Shown here in pieces: positions 18,859-29,420 of a stretch of 64,000 nucleotides of DNA. Source of the stretch: Fuerstiella sp. (lineage in GTDB: Bacteria > Planctomycetota > Planctomycetia > Planctomycetales > Planctomycetaceae); the NCBI GenBank assembly GCA_022447225.1, contig JAKVAZ010000008.1, positions 343,152 to 407,151 of the forward strand. The letters run 5' to 3'. The translations under genes were made by a program, and so were the position numbers. Numbering within the stretch: position 1 is the first letter of the stretch; each line of letters starts with the position of its first letter. A model generated the notes under the pieces. That model was not told where the DNA came from. It did no database searches and worked only from the letters and a program-made list of their open reading frames with translations.

Positions 18859-18995
18859 CTGTCAACTTTGCTGAATCATGTCAGGTATGACCTGCTGCGA
18901 AGAATTTTTGTCAGGGATCCATACATTCGGCTTTCATGAACCGACGATTAAGACAGAACACCGAAGGTGAAGGTGGCTGTCCCGCCAACAACAGA

Positions 18996-19937
18996 TCATC
19001 GGCCGGTATCTGTTGCCGGATACTGATTTGCAAATGTCAGTGACGCCGGGATCGAGGGAGTCGCACCGGATTCGGAACAGACGAAAGACGCGACCTGGCC
19101 GGCCCACTCGTGCAGTTGCGGAAGCGGGACCTGGTTCAACATTCCAATGGCCACCGCCGCGCCGAACGCATCGCCGGCTCCAACAGTATCCACGACGGAA
19201 GCTGATTCGGCAGGGCGTTCACTAACCTGACCGGCGCTGTCGATGATGATGGAACCGGCCCTGCCCCGAGTCAGGACCGCCAGACGCAGTTTCCAGTGAG
19301 ACATCAGTGTTCGTAACACCTCTGTCTCGTTTCCTGAACATTCCAACAGAGAACCGAGTACCGGTAGTTCTTCGTCATTGCATTTGAGCACACTGGCCAG
19401 TTCCAGTGACTGCAGAATCATTTGTTCGGACCAGTACGGGGGACGGAGATTGACGTCCAGAATTCGGATGCAGTCCTCGTGCGTCGATTTCAGAAAACGG
19501 GTGATCGTCTGTCGACTCAACTCGCTGCGCTGACACAACGTTCCAAAACTGACAGCCCGGGTCCGTCGGGCCAGCTCCGCGAGGGTCGGATTCCAGAGGA
19601 GGGCATCCCACGCCGTGTTCGGAGCAAATGTATACGTCGCCACTGCCGACTCATCCAGAGACACGTCCACACGTCCGGTAGGATCTTCGGTCTGAACCAC
19701 ACCTTCAATGTTGACACCGCGTTCTGTTAACCTTTGCAGTGCCTGACGTCCGGGATCGTCTCGTCCCACCGCGCTGACCATCCCGGCCGTGACACTGTTC
19801 GCTCCCAGCCTGGCAGCACAGCAGGCAAAATTGGCCGGAGCCCCGCCGAAACGCCGTCCGTCCGGAAAGACGTCCCACAGGATTTCTCCCAGGCCAATCA
19901 CCAGCGGCGGAACAATGGAACTTAGAGATGAGCTCAT
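18996..19937 (-). CDS. PfkB-family fructokinase
   Basis: This 313-residue sugar kinase has the PfkB substrate motif Gly-Gly-Ala-Pro-Ala-Asn-Phe at 31-37 and the ATP-site/catalytic motif Asp-Thr-Val-Gly-Ala-Gly-Asp with Asp256 as base. The early Gly-Glu-x-x-Trp-Asp-x-Phe-Pro and the length fit bacterial fructokinases, which make fructose 6-phosphate from fructose and ATP. It is the last gene of the sucrose cluster, 377 bases beyond the phosphatase gene. It would recycle the fructose released by amylosucrase into the fructose 6-phosphate used by sucrose-phosphate synthase. The gap means it may have its own promoter. Confidence 0.85.
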   Translation of the reverse strand: MSSSLSSIVPPLVIGLGEILWDVFPDGRRFGGAPANFACCAARLGANSVTAGMVSAVGRDDPGRQALQRLTERGVNIEGVVQTEDPTGRVDVSLDESAVATYTFAPNTAWDALLWNPTLAELARRTRAVSFGTLCQRSELSRQTITRFLKSTHEDCIRILDVNLRPPYWSEQMILQSLELASVLKCNDEELPVLGSLLECSGNETEVLRTLMSHWKLRLAVLTRGRAGSIIIDSAGQVSERPAESASVVDTVGAGDAFGAAVAIGMLNQVPLPQLHEWAGQVASFVCSESGATPSIPASLTFANQYPATDTGR

Positions 19938-20314
19938 CGATTTTCCGTCCGGAGCAGGAACAGCTCAAACAGCCTGCCCCGCAGCTAAAAGCCGATCAAT
20001 GGTCGGTGCGGATGAATCAAACTGTCCTCCGGCCACCTCGCAGCTCGCAGAATGACCTGACAGATCCCAGGCAGTCTGCATTGTAGCTGAAACCGAACGA
20101 CTCGCTCAGTGCTGGCCCGGAGCTGCAGGCGTCAGTTTAACAGCGGGTGCCAGGTCCCGATCCTGACCACCTGGAGTTTCGGGACTTTTCGGGAATCGGC
20201 ATTGAAACAACAGGAATCTGCACGGCCAGGCACAGAAAATTTCTGCTCTGTTGCCCACACAGAACAAGGGCGTCTGTTCGGGCCTCATAATTTCTTCCAC
20301 ACGAGCACCACGAC
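19938..20314. other. Spacer between fructokinase and sucrose-phosphate phosphatase-like genes
   Basis: No gene was recognised in 377 bases. The stretch probably carries the fructokinase promoter. No clear terminator for the upstream minus-strand gene was seen. Confidence 0.45.
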
Positions 20315-21136
20315 TCAGACCACATCAAACCAGCGGCACCCCTCGAGAACTCCGGATGTGGCCCGCTGTCTGGCAAGATACAGACGATCGTTCCAGCCAT
20401 TCTGCCGATGTGTTTTTTTTACTGCGGACACCACGGAGGAAGCAGCATTGCCGACAACGATCGCACGGTAGCCTGCAGTGAGTGCCGCCAGATCGTTTCC
20501 CGAATCGCCGGCGAAAACCACGTGTTGTGGATCCATGCGACGGTGACGGATCCACCAGTCCAGCGCATAAGCCTTGGAAACTGAGGCAGGCAGCAGATCA
20601 ATCAATCCGTTCCCGTTGAACGGATCCACGCTGGAAATGATACGACACGAGGCGGAAAGCGATTTCAGTATGGCTTCAATCCGGACCTGCAGTGCCTGCA
20701 GCCGGTCGGCGTCAACGTACAGACTGAGCTTGAATTCCCCCTGTTTTTCGGGTTCCTGCAGCCGCACTCCGGCCACAGAAGTCAGCCTGGTTCCCAGTTC
20801 GGACAGCGGTATACCAGACTGAATTTCCTGCAGGTGACTGAAATAACCTGACACCGGTACGAATTCCGAAGCCGAAATTCGCCGGAACATCGATGTTCCC
20901 ACGTCAGCGATTAGCCAGTCGGGTGGAGGCAGCCGATGCTGCCTGATCGCGTCGAGCGTAAGAGCAAGATGTCGCCCCGTGACATACACCAAAGTCAGTG
21001 ACTGTTGTCGAATCCGTTCGGACAGATGCATCAGATCGAATTGGTTCTGCGGTTCATCGGGAAGCGGGATCAGTGTCCCGTCAAGGTCCGTGGCCAGAAC
21101 GGTGGGCCTGCAGGAATGCTGTTTGGGATTCGTCAT
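20315..21136 (-). CDS. HAD-IIB hydrolase, probable sucrose-phosphate phosphatase
   Basis: This 273-residue HAD phosphatase has motif I Asp17-Leu-Asp19-Gly-Thr, motif II in Val-Thr-Gly-Arg-His, and motif IV in Ala-Gly-Asp-Ser-Gly-Asn-Asp. Length and motif order match bacterial sucrose-phosphate phosphatases and related HAD-IIB enzymes. It would remove the 6-phosphate from sucrose 6'-phosphate made by the synthase. It starts 12 bases after the amylosucrase stop codon, so it is cotranscribed with the sucrose genes. The synthase at 23109-25340 already carries a phosphatase domain with intact motifs, so this gene is a second phosphatase. Confidence 0.83.
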   Translation of the reverse strand: MTNPKQHSCRPTVLATDLDGTLIPLPDEPQNQFDLMHLSERIRQQSLTLVYVTGRHLALTLDAIRQHRLPPPDWLIADVGTSMFRRISASEFVPVSGYFSHLQEIQSGIPLSELGTRLTSVAGVRLQEPEKQGEFKLSLYVDADRLQALQVRIEAILKSLSASCRIISSVDPFNGNGLIDLLPASVSKAYALDWWIRHRRMDPQHVVFAGDSGNDLAALTAGYRAIVVGNAASSVVSAVKKTHRQNGWNDRLYLARQRATSGVLEGCRWFDVV

Positions 21137-21148
21137 GCCGCCCCCGCG

Positions 21149-23128
21149 TCAGCTCCGGTTCAGCCAAAGTATCTGATAGGGCTCCAGTTCAACCGGTTCG
21201 GACATCACATACGTTTCATCAGAAATTACGTCTCGAAAGAAGCGCCCCAGCCCGATCGTTCGCAGTCGATTTCCGTCGATCGTTCGGGACTGATCAGAAA
21301 AGCTGGCCAGTACGAGCAACCGATGACCATTAAAGATTCTCACATAACCCAGTACATGGTCATTACCGGTGGAAAACAGTTCCATCTGCTGTCCGGAAAA
21401 TGCCGGCTGACCTTTGCGCAGACTGATCAGTCGCTGGGTCATTGTGAAAATCCGACCCCGAATGGACCCATTGCCTGACGCAATATGATCATCCAGTTCC
21501 TGCAGGTAACCCCACTGCATTTTCGGCCGATGAATCCAGCGTGTATCTCCGGATTTGGCAGGATCTTTCACAAATTCATAATCATTGAGCATGCCCCATT
21601 CTTCACCCAGATACAGCAAAGGAATACCGCCGATACTTAAGATCACACCGTGCAGCAGCATCATCCGTCGCACTGCCATTTCCCTTTTTTCTTCATCGTC
21701 CTCTTCAATCGCCTGCTCCAGTCCGGCCAGCGAAGCCATCGTACCGGAAATCCTCATGTCACCGGTATCCGCGTTTTCCTGAAACGGCACGCCACGGGCA
21801 AACGATCCAGGAAACTGTCCGGTGTAGAAACTGTTCAGAAACTGCCGATGGTCATAGCCGTTGATTCCCACAGCAGACGCGTCACTGTCATCAAAGGTCC
21901 AGCCAATGTCGTCGTGACAGCGCAGGTAATTGACCCACGAAGTATTTTCCGGCAGTCGGTGTCGATGGCTAAGCGTCTGCGACAGCAGTGTCGTTCGGCG
22001 AGTGGCCAGTGATTCCCACAGCAAAGCCATTAAAGTCGGGTTGTAAGATATCTGACACTCCTGTGAACTGACATAGCTCACCACATCGTCGGGATGCACA
22101 ATCGCTTCTGACTTAAACAGTAGTCCGGGCGAAGCAATTTTGGCCAGTCGATTGAAGGCCTGAATCAGCAGATGAGCCTGCGGCAGATTTTCACAGGGAG
22201 TTCCCGTTTTTTTCCAGATGAATGCCAGTGCGTCCAGCCGCAGGATGTCGACACCCGTATTGGCAATGAAAAACATTTCTTCCAGCATCGCACGGAACAC
22301 AGCCGGATTACGATAATTCAGATCCCACTGAAAGCTGTTGAAGGTCGTCCATACCCAGCGCTGCATTCCGTCATGCCAGGTGAAATTACCGCGACGAACT
22401 GTAGGAAATACCTCGCGCAAATTCTGTTCGTACTGGTCCGGTTCGGTGCGATCCGCAAACAGATGATAGAACTCCTGATACTCGCGATGACCTGCCTGCG
22501 CCGCCTGCGCCCATTCATGGTCGTCTGACGTATGATTAAACACGAAATCCAGAACCAGAGAGATACCGGCTTCCCTCAGATCCTCTGAAAGAGCTCTCAG
22601 GTCATCAATGGTCCCCAGCCGCGGGTCCACAGAACGATAATTGCTGATGGCATACCCGCCGTCGTTATCACCGGGACGTACTGCAAACAGCGGCATCAGA
22701 TGCACATAAGTGAGTCCCAGCCGTCTGAAGTAATGGACGCAGTCCCGCAGCTTCTTCAGATTTTCGCTGAACAGATCCACATACAGCGCACCACCAACCA
22801 CCTTTTCTGACATGAACCAGTTGGGTTCACGGACACGGTGCTCGTCCAGCTGACGCAGAACAGCGGGACGTTCTATGCAGGCACGAACCGTCGTTTCGAG
22901 AACCTGCTCAACATGGTAAAAGAAATCGTACCGGGCGCCATATAGTCGGTACAGCAATGCAAACAGCGGTTTCCACTGTTCAGTAATCCGCCGATCAAAA
23001 ACGGTCCTGGCGTCGGCGTCCGGCGAGGCCTCCCAGATCCGGTCAATCCGCGGCTGCAGCCGCTGCAGTGTCAGATCTGCCCTGAACTCGATGTCATCAT
23101 CGGGACTGTCATGACTCTGTCCGATCAT
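21149..23128 (-). CDS. ams: Amylosucrase (GH13)
   Basis: This 659-residue GH13 enzyme begins with the helical N-terminal domain seen in amylosucrases, followed by a TIM barrel. The catalytic triad is visible as Asp299 (Asp-Ile-Leu-Arg-Leu-Asp), Glu341 (Phe-Lys-Ser-Glu) and Asp406 (Arg-Cys-His-Asp-Asp). Amylosucrases transfer glucose from sucrose onto an alpha-glucan and release fructose; sucrose hydrolases are close relatives with similar motifs. Its start overlaps the end of the synthase gene by 20 bases, which implies translational coupling. Together with the synthase, phosphatase and fructokinase it allows sucrose to be both made and converted to glycogen. Confidence 0.88.
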   Translation of the reverse strand: MIGQSHDSPDDDIEFRADLTLQRLQPRIDRIWEASPDADARTVFDRRITEQWKPLFALLYRLYGARYDFFYHVEQVLETTVRACIERPAVLRQLDEHRVREPNWFMSEKVVGGALYVDLFSENLKKLRDCVHYFRRLGLTYVHLMPLFAVRPGDNDGGYAISNYRSVDPRLGTIDDLRALSEDLREAGISLVLDFVFNHTSDDHEWAQAAQAGHREYQEFYHLFADRTEPDQYEQNLREVFPTVRRGNFTWHDGMQRWVWTTFNSFQWDLNYRNPAVFRAMLEEMFFIANTGVDILRLDALAFIWKKTGTPCENLPQAHLLIQAFNRLAKIASPGLLFKSEAIVHPDDVVSYVSSQECQISYNPTLMALLWESLATRRTTLLSQTLSHRHRLPENTSWVNYLRCHDDIGWTFDDSDASAVGINGYDHRQFLNSFYTGQFPGSFARGVPFQENADTGDMRISGTMASLAGLEQAIEEDDEEKREMAVRRMMLLHGVILSIGGIPLLYLGEEWGMLNDYEFVKDPAKSGDTRWIHRPKMQWGYLQELDDHIASGNGSIRGRIFTMTQRLISLRKGQPAFSGQQMELFSTGNDHVLGYVRIFNGHRLLVLASFSDQSRTIDGNRLRTIGLGRFFRDVISDETYVMSEPVELEPYQILWLNRS

Positions 23129-25340
23129 TGGGAATGACTATCTGGTCCAGGAAATTATAGTAACTGATGCCCTCAAGAATGCCTGCAGCATGATGGGCTG
23201 CGGCAAAGTAGACCCGGGGGCGATCGGCCAGTCGATCCAGTTCTGCGCTGTGGTTTCCAACCACAACGCCCAGCGTCCGCCCCAGCAGCATCCCGGCGTC
23301 ATTCCCGGAATCTCCTGCAACCAGGACATTTTCAGGCGTGAAACCCCACTTCCAGAGCACGTGACGCATGGACAAATCGGTACCGCCACGAACCGGGATA
23401 ATATCGAGGAACATCCCGTGTGACAGAACAACTTTGGCTCTCAGCCCGGATTCTCGCAGAGTCTGCTTTATGTCTGCCAGACCGGGCGCCCTTTCTGCAT
23501 CGATTTCATAACTGATCTTGAATGCAGACTGGTGATGTTCAATCTGCGGAAACACACCTGGCAGCGGGTTCAGTACTGCCCGAATCTCATCCGGTTTCCA
23601 TGCATAACTGATCGACTTCTGCCAGCTGCGATCTTCTGTGAGGTTCTCGCCGTAATGCAGCTGAGTGCCGACATCCGTATCAATCAGATCCGGCATGGGC
23701 AGTCCAAGTTCATCGATCAGTTCCCGGGCAGAATCCAGACGGCGACCCGTTGCAATTCCAAACCCGATGTGATCATTTTCACGAATGAGTGCAATGAATC
23801 GACTGAGCGAGTCACTGTCACCGGTGAGCGTGTTGTCAAGATCCGTGATGATCAGTCGGTCGAATTCCGGCAGTCGACGGGCCCGACGATTCACCGCCTC
23901 CGGGGGCCGGGAGTGCGACACGATATCGGTCACGTCACGCAGATAGCGACCGACGTGGTTCTCCCATGAGTAGTGCTGTCGAGTCCCCCGGATTCCGTTG
24001 TGGGACCAGTCTACCCATTCATCCGGTTCTGTGAGTGCTCGTAACAGCGCGCACTCAATAGCTTTGTCATCGGTCACATCCACCAGCAGACCGTTCTGAC
24101 AGTTGGCAATGATATCACCAGGCCCGCCATTATTGGTCGCCACCACCGGCAGTCCAGTGGCCCCGGCCTCCAGCAGTGTCAACCCGAATGGTTCAGTCAG
24201 TGCCGGGTTGATAAAGACCCCCCTGTTGCCGGATGCCCAGCGGTAAAGTGCCGGAACGTCATCGGGAACATGGGTTTTGGGATAGGCCACCTTTCCGTAC
24301 AGATCATAACGATCAATCAGGTACAGGATGTTTTCAATAACAGTTCTTTGTGCTTTGGGCAGTTGTCCAAGGTCGTCTCTGGTTCCCATAACCAGAACCA
24401 GATTGGCCAGATTCTGAAGCTGATGACTCTCTCCGTAGACACGAACGAGTGCTTCCAGATTTTTTCTTTCGTCCGGTCGGGCAATCGTAATGATTGCCTG
24501 CTTGTCAGGGCAGCTGAGAAAATTGGCCAGTTTGTCGGCAATCACAGGCGCTGCCAGGTTCTCACGAACCGGATAAAAACGCGACAGGTCAACTCCGGGC
24601 GGAATGACTTCCATGCGGGACGGAACGTAATGGTCGTAGAGTTCATACTGTTCACACACTTCCTGACTAGTACTGGTAACAACCATCGAAGCCGTTTCCA
24701 GAGCCACTTCCTCGGCTTCAATTCTAGTCCTCAATCTGTACTTCTTTTCCAGGGATTCCGGACTGGACTTGCCCATCGACAGACGCTGCCGCTTCACCCG
24801 CCCGAGGGAATGTCCGGTGAACACAAACGGAACATGCAGCAGACGGGCCAGCTGAGCACCGGCGAGACCGGCATCCGCATAGTGACCGTGAATAACGTCA
24901 GGAACCCCGAACCGTCGAAAGTGAATCAGTGTCTGATCAATAAACATTTCCAGGTACGGCCACAGAGATTCTTTCCGCAGGTAACGTTTGGGACCAAACG
25001 GAATCCTCACAATCCGCGCTTTGTCGGTAATTGTTTCCTCCAGCCGGGCATAATCATCATCAATGCGAGGATCGATGACCTGACGTGTCAGCAGCTCAAC
25101 CTCAGCAACATTTGGCATTGTGGACAGTTGCCGGGCCAGTTCCAGCACATAGGCCACCTGTCCTCCGGTGTCAGCATCTTTACCAAGTTCCGGTTCGCGG
25201 GCCCGGATCAGACCGTGCAGACTGATCAGACAGATCTTTAACGGTCCTGGGTGGCTGCCGCCGGTCCTGATCGATTCGTCAGCGGCATCCTGTTGAAACG
25301 AAGAATCTGTCCCGAGAGCAATGGGGGCATCCAGATGCAT
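23109..25340 (-). CDS. sps: Sucrose-phosphate synthase with C-terminal phosphatase domain
   Basis: This 743-residue protein is a fusion. Residues from about 33 to 480 are a GT4 glycosyltransferase of the sucrose-phosphate synthase type. Landmarks are [22 protein letters not shown] and the Glu-Pro-Phe-Gly-Leu-Thr-Leu-Leu-Glu nucleotide-sugar motif. From about 500 on there is a HAD domain with intact Asp-Leu-Asp-Asn-Thr, Ala-Thr-Gly-Arg and Ala-Gly-Asp-Ser-Gly-Asn-Asp motifs. It should make sucrose 6'-phosphate from UDP- or ADP-glucose and fructose 6-phosphate, and may also dephosphorylate it. It is the first gene of the cluster. Sucrose probably serves as compatible solute or carbon store. Confidence 0.9.
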   Translation of the reverse strand: MHLDAPIALGTDSSFQQDAADESIRTGGSHPGPLKICLISLHGLIRAREPELGKDADTGGQVAYVLELARQLSTMPNVAEVELLTRQVIDPRIDDDYARLEETITDKARIVRIPFGPKRYLRKESLWPYLEMFIDQTLIHFRRFGVPDVIHGHYADAGLAGAQLARLLHVPFVFTGHSLGRVKRQRLSMGKSSPESLEKKYRLRTRIEAEEVALETASMVVTSTSQEVCEQYELYDHYVPSRMEVIPPGVDLSRFYPVRENLAAPVIADKLANFLSCPDKQAIITIARPDERKNLEALVRVYGESHQLQNLANLVLVMGTRDDLGQLPKAQRTVIENILYLIDRYDLYGKVAYPKTHVPDDVPALYRWASGNRGVFINPALTEPFGLTLLEAGATGLPVVATNNGGPGDIIANCQNGLLVDVTDDKAIECALLRALTEPDEWVDWSHNGIRGTRQHYSWENHVGRYLRDVTDIVSHSRPPEAVNRRARRLPEFDRLIITDLDNTLTGDSDSLSRFIALIRENDHIGFGIATGRRLDSARELIDELGLPMPDLIDTDVGTQLHYGENLTEDRSWQKSISYAWKPDEIRAVLNPLPGVFPQIEHHQSAFKISYEIDAERAPGLADIKQTLRESGLRAKVVLSHGMFLDIIPVRGGTDLSMRHVLWKWGFTPENVLVAGDSGNDAGMLLGRTLGVVVGNHSAELDRLADRPRVYFAAAHHAAGILEGISYYNFLDQIVIPNDRTES

Positions 25341-26301
25341 TGCACTATCCGTTATGGTGCGTTTGGATTGATGTGCCCCCCGATTAACCAGGACCAGTTC
25401 TCAAGATCTCCAATCAGAATTTGGTCCACATGAGGAGGCATAATCTGCCACCAAAACGATATCAGGCAGATCAGATGATTCCGAGGCTTCCGGAAGCTAA
25501 ATTTCAGCGGTTTATCGGGATAAGTGTATTTCGAACAACATGTCGGCCGACTGACATGACCGGTCGTAATCAGGGTAAGAAATCCTGTCACTGGTGGAAC
25601 AACTGTTCGATGAACTGCGGATGTTTATCAAAAGGTTCCTGAAGGGACCAGCGGGCCAGAACTCTTAACCGGAACACCTGTCGGCTGTCACCAGACCGGT
25701 CACGAACATTCTTCGAGGAACCACGTTTTCAAACTTACAGACCCCGCAACTTGAGATCATGAATTGTGTTCGTGATAAACCGGAAACGAACCTGCGACTC
25801 AGAATGTGCAGCCTGCCGAAGCCACAAACAAGGCAATTTAACCACGACAGGAGTCCTGCGGGCCTGAGTGAACCACAGCTAAACTTTTCTTGAAATGAAA
25901 GTACAACATTGACTGGCTCAGTCACGTTGCAGATCAATCAGAAAACAGTTGCATCGTTTCAGACACACTGTGACAAACTCACAAAACCCGCGACGGCCGG
26001 GGCACTTGTCTGCCGATAGCCCCGGACTGCAACGGCTCTTCGTATCGCGATTTGTGACTCGTATATCTTCGCTGCTCTCACCGGATCGGGACGGTAGCAA
26101 CGGATAATTTGGAAATTGACCGCTAAGCAGAAGGACGTTGTTACCGGGGCGTTTGCCTGATGTGCAAAATCATATGCTTACCAAACCTCAACCTGTCGAC
26201 AGGACTATGTTCACAGCGTGTGTTGTGAGTCACCGTTCAGGTCTGCTCCTGTTCTGAGAAGACCAGAGAACCTGCCTTGCCACAGAACGGGCGAAAACAA
26301 C
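25341..26301. other. Gene-poor stretch upstream of the sucrose operon
   Basis: No gene, RNA or mobile element was recognised in about 960 bases. The minus-strand promoter of the sucrose operon must lie just above 25340. A 7-base GC-only inverted repeat (25997-26003 with 26019-26025, 15-base loop) is present without a T tract. Open frames on both strands are short and lack domains. Confidence 0.5.
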
Positions 26302-26541
26302 ATGACCATGCTGAAAACAATCATAATTTTTCTGACGGTGGTGCTGTTTACTGTACCGCGCGTTTCATCCGGCGGTGAGGCGATTTTGACCAGCCGTCAC
26401 TCTGACACAGTAAGCTGGACATTTGTCAACATTCCCGACTGTCTGAACGTTGACATCGAGTATCCTTAGAAAGACCGGGAGGAGGTTGATCCGGGGTGGC
26501 GATGGTTTACCTCCCCGAATTTTCCGGTCAGACCGTGCTGA
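26302..26541 (+). pseudogene. Broken start of a secreted protein (in-frame TAG)
   Basis: An ATG at 26302 begins a strong Sec signal peptide (Met-Leu-Lys, a run of Ile/Leu/Phe/Val, then Val-Ser-Ser-Gly). About 30 residues follow, rich in Trp-Thr-Phe-Val and Asn-Val-Asp-Ile-Glu-Tyr-Pro, then a TAG at 26467-26469. Beyond the TAG the same frame continues for 23 more plausible residues (Lys-Asp-Arg-Glu-Glu...Trp-Arg-Trp-Phe) to a TGA at 26539-26541. The segment around the stop resembles the N-terminal part of planctomycete secreted metallophosphoesterases from memory, which is a weak inference. Either it is a 55-residue secreted peptide, or more likely the N-terminal relic of a lost gene. Confidence 0.45.
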
Positions 26542-26797
26542 ATATCACCCTGCACGGAAGAAGCCGAAATCGATCAGGTATGAATGGCTGTCACCTGTCT
26601 TATCCGGTTGACTGAGGCAGTTGATCATCTGCCGGCCCTGCCATGCACTCCCGGATTCCACCGTGCCACTGCGTTTTGTAGCATCGTGAATTATCTAAAA
26701 TTCGGACATTGCTCATATTTTAACAACCGGCCTGCGTCTTTTATCCGTCTACCGGAAAAACGTCGCGTCAATTCATTTCAGTCAGGAGTCAACTTCT

Positions 26798-27514
26798 ATG
26801 CCGCTGCTTGGTGTGAATATTGATCACATTGCCACCGTTCGACAGGCTCGGATGACAAACGAACCGGATCCCGTCCACGCTGCAGTGCTGGCAGAAATGG
26901 GTGGAGCCGACGGCATCACTGTACACCTGCGGGAAGACAGGCGACACATCCAGGACCGGGATCTGGAACTGCTGCGACAAACAATCAGGGTGGGCATGAA
27001 TCTTGAAATGGCAGTCACGGAAGAAATGACTCACATCGCGCTAAAAACCGTTCCCGAGCAAGTGACCCTTGTACCTGAAAAGAGAGCAGAACTTACCACT
27101 GAAGGCGGCCTGAATGTCATCGGTCAGCGGGACCGTGTGGCCAACTGTGTAAGTCGGTTACAGGCTGCCGGCATTCGTGTCAGTCTGTTCATTGACCCGG
27201 ACGAATCACAGATTGAAGCTTCCGCAGCGCTCGGTGTCGATGCCATTGAAATTCACACAGGAAATTATGCCGATGCCACGAAAGCCAAAGCCCGGTCCAT
27301 CGAATTTGACAGGGTCGTCACATCCGGTCATCAGGCTGTGAAGCATGGTCTGCGACTGAACATGGGACACGGTCTTACCTACCGCAATGTTCGGGCGATT
27401 GCACAGATCCCTGAACTCCACGAACTGAACATCGGACACAGTATTGTGAGCCACGCATTACTGGTCGGATTCGAAAGAGCGGTTCGTGAAATGAAAGACC
27501 TCATTACCATCTGA
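26798..27514 (+). CDS. pdxJ: Pyridoxine 5'-phosphate synthase
   Basis: This 238-residue protein is PdxJ, the cytoplasmic TIM-barrel enzyme that condenses 3-amino-2-oxopropyl phosphate with 1-deoxyxylulose 5-phosphate to give pyridoxine 5'-phosphate, the last ring-forming step of DXP-dependent vitamin B6 synthesis. Hallmarks are [11 protein letters not shown] at the start, [17 protein letters not shown], and Glu-Ile-His-Thr-Gly near residue 150. Length is normal for the family. The ATG at 26798 follows GTCAGGAGTCAAC. It stands alone, converging with the NHL protein gene. Confidence 0.96.
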   Translation: MPLLGVNIDHIATVRQARMTNEPDPVHAAVLAEMGGADGITVHLREDRRHIQDRDLELLRQTIRVGMNLEMAVTEEMTHIALKTVPEQVTLVPEKRAELTTEGGLNVIGQRDRVANCVSRLQAAGIRVSLFIDPDESQIEASAALGVDAIEIHTGNYADATKAKARSIEFDRVVTSGHQAVKHGLRLNMGHGLTYRNVRAIAQIPELHELNIGHSIVSHALLVGFERAVREMKDLITI

Positions 27515-27701
27515 TCGTCCCCTCCACCAAACCAACCCACAGACCGACGGCGTACTCGTTCCATTTGATGATTGCTTGCGGCGAAGCACGAGGAACCTGG
27601 AAACACTCCGCAATGCCAACCGCGAAACAGTCCGGAACGGATCTGTCAAGACGCCGATTCACAGCCGGTCCGCTGTTGCAGGTTCCGACTGAACGCACCC
27701 G

Positions 27702-28709
27702 TTATCTGGCTCGAACCAGCTTTATGATGCGGCCGGAAATATTCCAGTCCTGGACATAAAGATTGCCATCGTTGTCCCAGTAAGACCCGTGTGTTCCACT
27801 GAAGACACCTTCAATCCAGTCTTCCTGAGGTATCCGGTAGCTGCGTCCTTTATCGCGGTCAAGATTGTGGCCCAGTACGGCGACAATCGTGTTGGTCCCG
27901 TCCAGAATTACGACTCGCCCGTGCAGGTCCGGCACGGAAACGAATTCACCCTGAACGGCAACAGACGTCGGCATCCCCAGTCCTGTGATGACTTCTTCGA
28001 TGAAGTTGCCGTCGAGATCGTAATGCAGCAACCGACCTTTGGGCTGATGATTGCGGTCACAAATTAACAGACGCGGGGGATCATACCGTGTATCAAGTGT
28101 CATTCCGTGAGCCGTGTTGAATTCTCTAAGTCCGTTGCCTTTTTTGCCAAAGTGCATCAGGTACCGACCATCGCTGTCAAACTTAAAAACATGATTACTT
28201 GCGTAGCCGTCTGACAAAATGATGTCACCGTTGGGAGCAACCGTGATTGCGGTCGGACTAAATTTCTGCAGATCGAGTCCGGATTCTTTGGGAAACGGAA
28301 GCCTGAGAACAATGTCTCCGGTTTCAGAATCAAATTTGATTCCTTCGGCATTACTGTTTCGCGCTCCGTAAAGAAACTCGCGATCACCCTCTTTTCGAAT
28401 TTCGATATCATGAATATTGGAATACTCGTCTCCGATAAACCGTCGAATGAGTTTGCCTTCCGGTGAGAAGACGAACACACCAATGTTGGCGCTGGTGTAA
28501 ATACTGCCGGCACTGTCAACAACGACCCCGCCATGAGTAGGACCGATAATTGATTTGCCGTCTTCATCCAGTCCCCAGCCAGGGACGGTATCAAAAGTCA
28601 TGGCTCCGCTGCCCATCCGTACCGGAGCAATGTCGTCTGCAGCGGAGGCCTGGAACAAGATGCTCATCACCATTACGAGCACAAACGAGAATTCTGTGTT
28701 CTTCATCAT
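27702..28709 (-). CDS. Secreted NHL-type beta-propeller protein
   Basis: From the start at 28709 (two ATG codons in a row) the protein is 335 residues with a Sec signal peptide ending in Gln-Ala-Ser-Ala-Ala. It then shows NHL/six-bladed propeller strands: Gly-Gly-Val-Val-Val-Asp-Ser-Ala-Gly-Ser-Ile-Tyr, Val-Phe-Ser-Pro-Glu-Gly-Lys, Phe-Gly-Lys-Lys-Gly-Asn-Gly and Val-Ser-Val-Pro-Asp-Leu-His-Gly-Arg-Val. The open frame continues upstream to 28871, but those residues do not look like a leader. Such proteins occur as secreted peptidylglycine monooxygenase-like or binding propellers; no catalytic role can be assigned. Confidence 0.8.
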   Translation of the reverse strand: MMKNTEFSFVLVMVMSILFQASAADDIAPVRMGSGAMTFDTVPGWGLDEDGKSIIGPTHGGVVVDSAGSIYTSANIGVFVFSPEGKLIRRFIGDEYSNIHDIEIRKEGDREFLYGARNSNAEGIKFDSETGDIVLRLPFPKESGLDLQKFSPTAITVAPNGDIILSDGYASNHVFKFDSDGRYLMHFGKKGNGLREFNTAHGMTLDTRYDPPRLLICDRNHQPKGRLLHYDLDGNFIEEVITGLGMPTSVAVQGEFVSVPDLHGRVVILDGTNTIVAVLGHNLDRDKGRSYRIPQEDWIEGVFSGTHGSYWDNDGNLYVQDWNISGRIIKLVRAR

Positions 28710-29420
28710 CCACGGTCCTGATCGTATTTCGTTAGAAGGCTGAGTAGCTCGGGTGAATTGCCCCGATTTGTGACTGTGGCCAACGTGTACGACACAGTGG
28801 TCACCTGATCCGGCGGCACAGAGTATGGCTGCGACAGCTCGCCAGACCGAAGCCTGCAGCCAGTTCGACATTGAGACGTCCTGTGTTTCGTCTCCTCGAA
28901 GTCTTTTGTTGTGACTGCAGTATCAGTTCGCCCGACGCTTGTTGCAACCAATTCGGTTGGAACTGTCGGTGCCGGTGAACAGATAAGATGATATTTCATT
29001 TCCTTTTTATGTCAGTGCAGAGACGTTCCGGTTAGCCGAGGATTCGCCCGAAAACCCACAGTATGAATCTGGAGTTACAGATTTCGGAACGGATCCACAA
29101 AACAGTTTGCAACAGTCGTTTGCACAAAACACGGCAGGAGACGCCAACTGCAAAGCGGGATAACAGTTCGTCTGGTTGGGATCTTTGTCTTTCTGACTGA
29201 GGACATATATGGCGGTTCGGCACGTAAGATCGGTACGACTGCGGTCTACTAAGGTCAATTTCCCGGGATCACCGCCTTTTTTTCGTTTCCGGCGTTGTAA
29301 TGCTGCCGAATAAAAAATTGAGTGTGAATTCCAGGGTTCTCTTTCCGTTTCGCCTGAATTCCAGGATACTATGTGTTCAGCTTTGGTCCTGCGATTTCCG
29401 GAGTCGGTAGCCGTTCTATC
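28710..29420. other. Gene-poor spacer between divergent genes
   Basis: About 710 bases between the NHL protein gene (minus) and the third DUF1501 gene (plus). No gene or structured RNA was recognised. A run of seven T follows a GC-rich stretch near 29270-29283, but no matching stem was found. Confidence 0.45.

Noticed and set aside
24270..25241. Plus-strand open frame of 323 codons
   Set aside because: It is antisense to the sucrose-phosphate synthase glycosyltransferase domain, which has clear family motifs.
25997..26025. GC-rich hairpin as a possible terminator
   Set aside because: It has no T tract on either strand and no gene ends nearby.
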